Shown: positions 32,554 to 39,953 of the stretch, one piece after another
How the letters are laid out: each line of letters opens with the position of its first letter
Numbering within the stretch: the first letter of the stretch is position 1
NCBI GenBank assembly: GCA_903851365.1
Contig: CAINOB010000038.1
Span: 1 to 64,000, forward strand
Origin: an uncultured Bacteroidota bacterium
Lineage (GTDB): Bacteria > Bacteroidota > Bacteroidia > Bacteroidales > UBA12481
Direction: 5' to 3'
DNA: 64,000 bases
The notes under the pieces: generated by a model
What the model saw: the letters and a program-made list of their open reading frames with translations, nothing else
Told to the model about the DNA's origin: nothing
Database searches by the model: none
Program-made: the position numbers and the translations under genes

Positions 32554-33819
32554 ATGGAACAAAAAAAGACTTATCCGGTATTCGCATATAGGTGGGTGAT
32601 TTTGGCGGTATACATGTTTTTATCCATTGTGATACAGATACAATGGCTGGCACACGCTTCGGTTGCCAGGCCGGCTGCAGTTTTTTATGCCGGTCAGTTT
32701 AGTCCTGATGGCTTGTTCAATATTGATTTCCTTGCGTTGTTATACATGCTCGTTTACATTATTGTGAGTATACCTGCATCGTATATCATCGATACCCATG
32801 GCATTAAAATCGGTTTGGGAATTGGTGCAGCCATAACCGTGGTATGCGGTCTGCTAAAAGGCTTTATGGCTGAAAATTATATAGGAATTCTGGTGGCACA
32901 GGTTGGGTTGGCTATTGCTCAGCCATTCATATTGAACGCGGTAACCGCAATAACGGTCAGGTGGTTTCCGCTGAGAGAGCGTGGAATGGCGGCCGGTATG
33001 GCTGCACTTGCTCAGTATCTGGGAATCATAATTGCCATGCTCGTAACACCATTAATGATTGGGATCAATCCGGATAAACCTGATTATGGCAGTGGATTTG
33101 GTCATATGCTGATGATCTATGGCGTAATAACCGCGGTGGCTGGCGTATTATCGCTGATCCTTATCAAGGAAACTCCACCGGAACCTCCTGGAGATGAGCT
33201 GGTGGAGCGTATGAGTTTCGGCAAAGGGCTTAAGCATATTCTCGGTTTACGGGATATGCGTATTATCCTGATAATTTTCTTGATCGGCCTGGGTATTTTT
33301 AATGCGGTGAGCAGCATGACGGATGCTATCGCTGCGCACATGGGGGTTAAAGATTCCGAAGGCCTCATCGGCGGAATCATGCTGATTGGAGGAATTATTG
33401 GGGCAGTAATCATACCCTGGCTTTCAGATGTTTATAAAAAGAGAAAATTTTTCCTGGTAGTATGCATGGTCGGCATGGTCCCGGGAATCGTTGGATTATC
33501 GCTGGCTGATCACCTGGCTTCGACCCCTGGTGCCATTTACGGAATAACCCTTGCCGGCTCATTTATCCTTGGATTTTTCGTGATGAGTGCCGGTCCAATT
33601 GGGTTCCAGTATGCTGCTGAAGTAAGCTATCCGGCTCCGGAATCTACCTCGCAGGGCCTTTTACTCCTGATCGGGCAAGTTACCGGGATGATATTTGTTG
33701 CCGGGATGAGCATACATCAGAATCATTTTCTGGGCGTTTTTATGACCCTCTTTGTGGTGCTTACGGTTGTGACGATGATATTGGGCACCACATTGCGTGA
33801 ATCGCCGCACTTTCGCTAA
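32554..33819 (+). CDS. MFS transporter, FLVCR-like
   Basis: A 421-residue major facilitator with 12 predicted helices. The conserved loops include WFPLRERGMAAGMAALAQYLG between helices 4 and 5 and SDVYKKRKFF after helix 7. Overall it resembles the FLVCR/SLC49-type subgroup more than sugar porters, but the substrate is unknown. It follows the fucosidase by eight bases, so cotranscription is likely. Confidence 0.85.
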   Translation: MEQKKTYPVFAYRWVILAVYMFLSIVIQIQWLAHASVARPAAVFYAGQFSPDGLFNIDFLALLYMLVYIIVSIPASYIIDTHGIKIGLGIGAAITVVCGLLKGFMAENYIGILVAQVGLAIAQPFILNAVTAITVRWFPLRERGMAAGMAALAQYLGIIIAMLVTPLMIGINPDKPDYGSGFGHMLMIYGVITAVAGVLSLILIKETPPEPPGDELVERMSFGKGLKHILGLRDMRIILIIFLIGLGIFNAVSSMTDAIAAHMGVKDSEGLIGGIMLIGGIIGAVIIPWLSDVYKKRKFFLVVCMVGMVPGIVGLSLADHLASTPGAIYGITLAGSFILGFFVMSAGPIGFQYAAEVSYPAPESTSQGLLLLIGQVTGMIFVAGMSIHQNHFLGVFMTLFVVLTVVTMILGTTLRESPHFR

Positions 33820-34001
33820 GCGAAGAAGAAGATCGGAAGAGTCGGCAGTTTGCAGTTGGCCCTCGGAGAGTTGTCATCCCCGCGGACGTGGGGAACCCGT
33901 CGCATACCACGAATTTCTGCAACAGACCGTTCTGCTGAAAAGCAAAATCTTCAATAATAAATATTGTTACTTTTCGGACAGATCAATTTAAGTAACCCGT
34001 T
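33820..34001 (+). other. Spacer with heptamer array and GTCATCCC hairpin element
   Basis: 33821-33869 consists of seven heptamers (CGAAGAA, GAAGATC, GGAAGAG, TCGGCAG, TTTGCAG, TTGGCCC, TCGGAGA). Then 33861-33916 contains a REP-like element with hairpin CCCCGC-GGAC-GTGGGG. The last part holds a promoter-like TACTTTTC (33968-33975) for the tricorn gene. Confidence 0.75.
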
Positions 34002-37000
34002 ATGAAATCTCTCCTAGCCGCATTCTTGTTTCTATCTTTCCTTGTGCCTTGTGCATGGTGCCTTGCGCCTTCAAATGAGTCTTCAAGTGAGCCTTATTTT
34101 TTAAGTTCCCCATCCCTCTCTCCTGATGGAAAAACTGTGGTTTTCAGCTTCGAGGGTGACCTGTGGAAAGCTGATGTGGCAACCGGAACGTCTTACCGGC
34201 TCACAGCAATGCAAGGTTATGAAACTAATGCCCGAATTTCCCCGGATGGCAAGTGGATTGCTTTTACCGGCCGACAGTTCGGTAATGCTGATGTTTTCGT
34301 CATTCCGATGGAAGGCGGTGAAATCCGCCAGCTTACCTGGCATGCAGCAAACGATGATGTGGAAAACTGGAGCTGGGATTCCAAATCAATTTATTTCACT
34401 TCCAACCGCATGAACAGCGGAACCGTTTATAAAGTTCCTTTGGAAGGTGGCAACCCGGTTCGGCTTTTTAATCACTATTTCAATACCATTCATAACCTGG
34501 TTGAGAACCCGAAAACCGGTGAACTGTTTTTTAATGACACCTGGGAAAGCCAGAGCATGGCCAGCCGCAAACGGTATAAAGGTGAATATAATCCTGATAT
34601 CCAATCGTATAATCCCAAAACGGGGGAGTATAAGCAGTATACCACGTGGATTGGAAAAGATATGTGGGCCACCATCGACCTGAGTGGTACCGTTTATTTT
34701 GTGTCGGATGAGCAGAATGGCGAATACAATCTTTGTAAACTGGACCATGGCAAGACAAAAAATCTGACAGATTTCAAAACATCCATCAAGCGGCCAATGG
34801 TTTCTGCAGATGGTTCAAGGGTGGTGTTCGAAAAGGATTATCAGCTTTTTATGTACGAGACTGCATCTGGAAAATCAAGTAAAATGCCTATCCGGATTGT
34901 TCGAAACAGTATTTTACCCAAAGAGCAGAATTTTTCTGTGGCAGGCAGGATAAGCGATTTCGATGTATCGCCCGATAACAAGAAGATTGCCTTTGTTTCG
35001 AGGGGCGAACTTTTTGTGAGCGATATCGAAGGCAAGTACATTAAGGTACAAGGCACAAGGCAACTGGCAGAAATTGGTAAAAAGGAGGAGGGAACAGGAG
35101 GCAAGGGGGGAGCATTTGAGCGCGTGATGAGTGTCAAATGGCTAAGCGATAATAAGACGCTGCTTTACAATCAGACCTGGAATGGGTATTTAAACTGGTT
35201 TACCCTCTCGGCTGACGGAACCGGTGAGCCAAAGCAACTGACCACTGATAAGGCCAATGACCGGGATATTGTATTCAACAAGGACCTTACAAAAGCAGCT
35301 TATATCAGCGGAAGGGAAGAGCTTCGGCTAATGGATCTAAAAACCATGGAAAGCAAACTGCTGCTGAAGGATGAATTCTGGGGATTCCAAAATGGTGAAC
35401 CGGGATTTTCGCCTGATGGTGAATATGTTATCTACACTGCAAAAAGAAATTTCGAGGACGATATTTTTGTTTATAATCTCAAGAGCGGAAAAATTACCAA
35501 TCTTACCAATACCGGTGTGGCTGAATCAAACCCGGTTTGGAGCGGCGATGGTAAATACATCTATTTTTCGACTAACCGCACTGCTCCATCCTTCCCAACC
35601 GGCGGAGGCAGTTCTCATATTTATCGGTTTGCCCTCGACAGGACCGATGCTCCTTTCAGGACTGATGAATTTGATAAACTTTGGAAAAAAGATACTACTG
35701 CCGCCAAGAAGGATACTGCAGCCGGTAAGAAAGATACCACAACAGCCAAAAAAGAGGCTATAGTACCGATCGTAATCAATACCGATCGGATATGGGAACG
35801 TTTTGAGATGATCAGCCCGGGTTTCGGTTCGCAGGGATCACCCTATGTTATCCAGAAGGGCGATAAAACAACCGTCCTTTATTATTCCGATCATGCGATG
35901 GGTGCCGGCGCTCTATGGAAAACTGTTCTTTCACCCTGGGATCCGGCCAAGACAGAGAAAATTGAAGGTGCAGGACCAGGGAGTATCGTAAAAGCCGGCG
36001 ACAAATTCTATATGCTTTCGGGCGGTGTCATTTACAAACTTAACGTTGATGGTAATAAGGCGGATAAAATCGATATAAACACCTCTTTTACCCGCAATCT
36101 GGCCGCAGAGTTTAATCAGATGTTTGAGGAAACATGGGCCAACATGGAAGAAGATTATTACAGCGAGAATTTGCATGGTGCCGATTGGCCCAACTATAAG
36201 GCATACTATAAGCAGTTCCTGCCTTTCCTCAATAACCGGAATGATTTAAGGGTGCTGATGGCCGACATGCTTGGCGAACTGAATTCCTCGCATCAGGGAT
36301 TCAATAGCTATGGGGAAGAAGAATCAGGCCGGATAAATTATACGACGCTGGAAACAGGTCTTTTGTTTGATGAATCAGCTCCGTTTAAGGTAAAAAGGTT
36401 AGTTGCCAGAAGTGCAGTGGATAATTCACGTATCGATATAAAACCGGGTGACGTTTTGTTGAAAGTGAATGGCGAAACAGTTAATACTGCTCTGCCCCGT
36501 GATTATTATTTCTATAAGCCGGCAATGGAGCCTGAGCTGCTGCTGACTTTCAGAAGAGATTCGAAAGATTTTGATGTCAAGATACATCCCATGGCCTATA
36601 ACTCCCTGGGGCGGGATTTGTATGAAGAGTGGGTCGATGGAAACCGGCAGAAAGTTAATGAACTGAGCAAGGACAGGATCGCCTATGCCCAGATGAAAGA
36701 TATGGGGGGTGGGGAATTGGAGAATTTCCTGATGTCGATGACGCGCGATCTGGATAATAAAGATGGACTTATACTCGACCTGCGATATAATACTGGCGGT
36801 AATGTTCACGACGAAGTGCTGAGATTTTTGAGTCAGCGCACCTATCTTCAGTGGAAATCCAGAGGAGGTAAACTGGCAAATCAGTCAAATTTTGCACCTT
36901 CGGATAAGCCTATTGTTCTTCTTATTAACCAGCAATCCCTAAGCGATGCAGAAATGACATCGGCCGGGTTTAAAGCACTTAAGCTGGGAACGATTGTCGG

Positions 37001-37229
37001 AACCGAATCCTACCGCTGGATCATTTTTACCTCGGCAAAAGGGTTGGTCGACGGATCATCGTACCGGTTGCCTAGTTGGGGCTGCTATACACTTGATGGG
37101 CAGGACCTTGAAAAAACCGGGGTCAAACCGGATGTTTATGTAAAAACCACCTTCCTTGACAGGATGAACGGACGCGATCCGCAGTTGGAAAAGGCAGTAG
37201 AGGTAATAAGGCTTGCTAACGCTCACTAA
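34002..37229 (+). CDS. Tricorn-like S41 protease with WD40/PD40 propeller and PDZ domain
   Basis: A 1075-residue secreted protein. A signal peptide (MKSLLAAFLFLSFLVPCAWC) comes first, then a beta-propeller of PD40/TolB repeats to about residue 560 (SPDGKTVVFSFEGDLW, SPDGKWIAFTG and others), a Lys/Asp-rich linker near 565-590 (KKDTAAGKKDTTTAKK), a second propeller part, a PDZ segment (IDIKPGDVLLKVNGETV) and a C-terminal S41 peptidase domain whose Ser lies in NQQSLSDAEMTSAG. It is probably a periplasmic peptidase. Heptamer arrays encode part of the signal peptide and a small insertion near residue 350. Confidence 0.9.
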   Translation: MKSLLAAFLFLSFLVPCAWCLAPSNESSSEPYFLSSPSLSPDGKTVVFSFEGDLWKADVATGTSYRLTAMQGYETNARISPDGKWIAFTGRQFGNADVFVIPMEGGEIRQLTWHAANDDVENWSWDSKSIYFTSNRMNSGTVYKVPLEGGNPVRLFNHYFNTIHNLVENPKTGELFFNDTWESQSMASRKRYKGEYNPDIQSYNPKTGEYKQYTTWIGKDMWATIDLSGTVYFVSDEQNGEYNLCKLDHGKTKNLTDFKTSIKRPMVSADGSRVVFEKDYQLFMYETASGKSSKMPIRIVRNSILPKEQNFSVAGRISDFDVSPDNKKIAFVSRGELFVSDIEGKYIKVQGTRQLAEIGKKEEGTGGKGGAFERVMSVKWLSDNKTLLYNQTWNGYLNWFTLSADGTGEPKQLTTDKANDRDIVFNKDLTKAAYISGREELRLMDLKTMESKLLLKDEFWGFQNGEPGFSPDGEYVIYTAKRNFEDDIFVYNLKSGKITNLTNTGVAESNPVWSGDGKYIYFSTNRTAPSFPTGGGSSHIYRFALDRTDAPFRTDEFDKLWKKDTTAAKKDTAAGKKDTTTAKKEAIVPIVINTDRIWERFEMISPGFGSQGSPYVIQKGDKTTVLYYSDHAMGAGALWKTVLSPWDPAKTEKIEGAGPGSIVKAGDKFYMLSGGVIYKLNVDGNKADKIDINTSFTRNLAAEFNQMFEETWANMEEDYYSENLHGADWPNYKAYYKQFLPFLNNRNDLRVLMADMLGELNSSHQGFNSYGEEESGRINYTTLETGLLFDESAPFKVKRLVARSAVDNSRIDIKPGDVLLKVNGETVNTALPRDYYFYKPAMEPELLLTFRRDSKDFDVKIHPMAYNSLGRDLYEEWVDGNRQKVNELSKDRIAYAQMKDMGGGELENFLMSMTRDLDNKDGLILDLRYNTGGNVHDEVLRFLSQRTYLQWKSRGGKLANQSNFAPSDKPIVLLINQQSLSDAEMTSAGFKALKLGTIVGTESYRWIIFTSAKGLVDGSSYRLPSWGCYTLDGQDLEKTGVKPDVYVKTTFLDRMNGRDPQLEKAVEVIRLANAH
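34041..34075 (+). repeat. CTTGTGC heptamer array in the tricorn-like signal peptide
   Basis: Five units CTTGTGC, CTTGTGC, ATGGTGC, CTTGCGC, CTTCAAA encode the end of the signal peptide and the first mature residues. Its reverse-complement type (AAGGCAC) recurs inside the same gene at 35043-35063. Confidence 0.85.
35043..35063 (+). repeat. Three AAGGCAC heptamers inside the tricorn-like gene
   Basis: AAGGTAC, AAGGCAC, AAGGCAA form a 21-base, frame-preserving insertion encoding part of KVQGTRQ between two propeller blades. They are the reverse complement of the CTTGTGC family. Confidence 0.7.
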
Positions 37230-38511
37230 TTAAAGAGGGGCTTTGGCGGATTATTAGACGGAGCGACTGGTCGTAGGTGAGGTAGTTCCAGGCCCAATTG
37301 ATAAAAATGAAGAACCTGTTCTTGGTGCCGACGATAGCCATCAGGTGAACGAGTATCCAAATCAGCCAGGCAACGAAACCGCTGATATGTATGCGGCCGA
37401 TATCCACAACAGCCTTATTGCGGCCAATGGTGGCCATCGATCCTTTATCATTGTAGGTAAACGGAACCGGGGTAAGGTTCTTAGACTTTCTAAAGAGGTT
37501 CTCGGCCAGTAATCGGGCTTGCTGAATGGCAGGTTGGGCGACTTGCGGATGCCCATTTGGGAATGCTTCCTCCGTCATGATCGATTGGTCTCCAACAACA
37601 TAAATATCTTCATAATTGGCAAGGCTGCTGAACCGGTCAACAACCATCCGGCCTGCACGCCCCCGTGTGGCTTTTTCGAGTCCGGGAATGTCCGGAACCT
37701 TCACTCCTGCAGCCCAGAGCAAGGTGCGGCACGCAATCTTTTCACCATTACTCAAGGTGACAGTCGAGCCATCGTAACCCTGAACCGCCGTTCCGGTTTT
37801 TACCGTTACACCCATTTCCTGAAGATATTTTGTCGCCTTTTGAGAAGCCTTTACCGACATCGGGGAGAGCAGTCTGTCAGCCGATTCCAGAATGTAAATT
37901 TTCATCTTGGAAAAATCCAGCTCGGGGTAGTCCGATGGAAAAACAAATTGTTTCATATCAGCAATTGAACCAGCCAGCTCAACCCCAGTTGGGCCGCCAC
38001 CGACAACCGCGATATTCATGATGGGTTCCTGTTGTGAAACGGAAGAAAGATTCAAGGCTTCTTCATAGTTCTCAAGCAGGATGTTACGCAGTCGGATAGC
38101 CTCTGATACCGATTTCATTGGCAGACTGTTGGCTTCAAGTTCCGCATTACCAAAAAAGTTATTTGTTGCTCCAAGCGCCAGCACCAGAATATCATATCCA
38201 AGAGATCCGATCGAAGTGACAATTACCTTTTTTTCAGTGTCAACTTTTTTTAATTCAGCCATCCTGAAATGAAAATCCGGAATTCCCTGGAAGAGCTTTC
38301 TCAGGGGAAAGGCAATTGAGCTTGGCTCTAATCCAGATGTGGCAACCTGATAATAAAGCGGTTGAAATTGATGATAATTGTTCCGGTCGATCAAAACAAC
38401 CTGAAAGTTGCGTTTAATCAGGCTCCTGACGAGTCGTAATCCGGCAAATCCGGCACCAACAACAACAATTCGCGGTTTCTCGGATTCAGGAATATTTGGT
38501 AAAGAATACAT
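37216..38511 (-). CDS. ndh: Type II NADH:quinone oxidoreductase
   Basis: About 431 residues from the ATG at 38511; the ORF extends upstream to 38565 but those residues are not family-like. The FAD-binding GxGxxG motif is IVVVGAGFAGLRLVR, and the second nucleotide fold is IAVVGGGPTGVELAG for NADH. The C-terminal hydrophobic region (FVAWLIWILVHLMAIVG) anchors it to the membrane. It transfers electrons from NADH to quinone without pumping protons, complementing the nuo complex. The 3' end overlaps the convergent tricorn stop by 14 bases. Confidence 0.94.
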   Translation of the reverse strand: MYSLPNIPESEKPRIVVVGAGFAGLRLVRSLIKRNFQVVLIDRNNYHQFQPLYYQVATSGLEPSSIAFPLRKLFQGIPDFHFRMAELKKVDTEKKVIVTSIGSLGYDILVLALGATNNFFGNAELEANSLPMKSVSEAIRLRNILLENYEEALNLSSVSQQEPIMNIAVVGGGPTGVELAGSIADMKQFVFPSDYPELDFSKMKIYILESADRLLSPMSVKASQKATKYLQEMGVTVKTGTAVQGYDGSTVTLSNGEKIACRTLLWAAGVKVPDIPGLEKATRGRAGRMVVDRFSSLANYEDIYVVGDQSIMTEEAFPNGHPQVAQPAIQQARLLAENLFRKSKNLTPVPFTYNDKGSMATIGRNKAVVDIGRIHISGFVAWLIWILVHLMAIVGTKNRFFIFINWAWNYLTYDQSLRLIIRQSPSLISER

Positions 38512-38666
38512 GACAATTTTGGTTTGTGTGATCAAGTTAACAGGTAAATATGACACCTGTAACAAAATTTGGAGGCTGAATGTTGAACTTTAATGATCGA
38601 ATTTACACAATTTCTATGCAATCGTCCTTCAAACAAGCACTTGCAATTGCTGGTACGAACCTGTTA

Positions 38667-38696
38667 TTTGAAACTTAATAAGTTTCTGTACCTTTG
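38667..38696 (+). promoter_or_regulatory. Promoter of the M23 gene: TTTG-N18-TACCTTTG
   Basis: TTTG at 38667-38670 and TACCTTTG at 38689-38696 match the Bacteroidota promoter with a slightly short N18 spacer. The ATG is at 38720. Confidence 0.55.
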
Positions 38697-38719
38697 GAAT
38701 AAGCATATATTGCGGGATC

Positions 38720-39841
38720 ATGAAAACAAAACATCTCATTATTTTCGTTGTGGTCATGGGCTTTTTGGCCGGCTGCAACAAGGACAATCTGCCAGCAGGT
38801 TTAGAATGGACCGTGCCGGAAAATCCTTCCACCTTTCCTCTGATGAACGACAAAGTAGCTCTGGTATATGAGGTTATGGTGAAAAACTCTTCGATTGATA
38901 CCTATACTGTTGAATCTACCAATGTTAAAGACGGATCCACTGTTTATCTGGATCTTACAGGCAGCGGATTGAGTGATAATATCTCAGTCTGGCACTCTTC
39001 GTTGAAAACAATCGGAGCCGGTGAAACCGGATTTATCTACCTGTGGATTGAGGTTTCACCTGATTTGTCGCTACCTGAAACGATGTCTCAGATCATTCAG
39101 TTCAGCCGCACTTCGGATGGAAAGCTTTACGAAAAGACACTCAAGGTTACCATTGATAAAAAGACGCCGGTGGTTCTTTCCTATCCTCTTAACGCCCGCC
39201 GCTATGCTGTAGTGGGAGCACCGTCGAATACTTCCTATCATCGTCGTACCGTGAATTATCTGGATGAGAAATTCTGGACTTCCGACCGTTATGCAATGGA
39301 TTTTATCGGACTTGATAATGGGAACCGCTATCGTCAGGGCCGACAGGATTTAAATCTTGATTATTATGGCTATCAGGATATTGTTTATTCCGCTACGGCT
39401 GGAACCGTGGTCAGCGTAATTGATACCATAGCAGAAAATGTACCCCCGAAAGTTCCGGAAATTGATGCTTCAGCTCTTTATCGTTCCGGTGGCAATCAAT
39501 TGGTGGTAAAGGTATCAGAGGGAGTTTATGTCTTTTATGGGCATCTTACCAGGGCAAGTTCGACCCTTAAGGCCGGAGATAAGGTGGAGGTTGGGCAGCC
39601 GGTTGGAAGATTGGGCAACTCAGGCAACAGCGATGCCCCGCAGCTCCATCTGCAAGTCATGGACGGACCGGATCCGCTCAGGAGCCACGGCATTCCATGG
39701 GTATTCAACAAGTTTACATTGCACGGAAATATAACAGGTTATGACCATACCGATGGGTTGATCAATGTAAATTACCTGAACATTCAAAGGCAAATTTCAG
39801 GTAAGAATATTGTCGGTGATGCCGTGGTTGGCTTCGACTAG
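38720..39841 (+). CDS. M23-family peptidase-like lipoprotein
   Basis: A 373-residue lipoprotein (lipobox LAGC, Cys19) with an N-terminal beta-rich domain and a C-terminal LytM/M23 domain. Zn-ligand motifs are partly atypical: the usual HxxxD is replaced by RYAMD (R190/D194), but His174 in SYHR may supply the ligand as in RYAxD-type family members; YGHL (His275) and QLHLQ (His310) are normal. The enzyme is likely a periplasmic peptidoglycan endopeptidase or an inactive relative. A long heptamer array follows its stop. Confidence 0.8.
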   Translation: MKTKHLIIFVVVMGFLAGCNKDNLPAGLEWTVPENPSTFPLMNDKVALVYEVMVKNSSIDTYTVESTNVKDGSTVYLDLTGSGLSDNISVWHSSLKTIGAGETGFIYLWIEVSPDLSLPETMSQIIQFSRTSDGKLYEKTLKVTIDKKTPVVLSYPLNARRYAVVGAPSNTSYHRRTVNYLDEKFWTSDRYAMDFIGLDNGNRYRQGRQDLNLDYYGYQDIVYSATAGTVVSVIDTIAENVPPKVPEIDASALYRSGGNQLVVKVSEGVYVFYGHLTRASSTLKAGDKVEVGQPVGRLGNSGNSDAPQLHLQVMDGPDPLRSHGIPWVFNKFTLHGNITGYDHTDGLINVNYLNIQRQISGKNIVGDAVVGFD

Positions 39842-39953
39842 CTGCCCGCTGCCAACTCTTCCGATCTTTCTTTCGTTCTCCGTTCTTCTTCTTCGTCTTC
39901 CGTGTCACCCGTCATTAGTCACCTGTCACTAGTAACCTGTCACTTGTCACCAA
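39842..39953 (+). repeat. Sixteen-unit heptamer array between M23 and clpB stops
   Basis: In perfect 7-base phase from the first base after the M23 stop: CTGCCCG, CTGCCAA, CTCTTCC, GATCTTT, CTTTCGT, TCTCCGT, TCTTCTT, CTTCGTC, TTCCGTG, TCACCCG, TCATTAG, TCACCTG, TCACTAG, TAACCTG, TCACTTG, TCACCAA. It fills the convergent gap and supplies the clpB stop and last codons (GDK). Confidence 0.95.
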
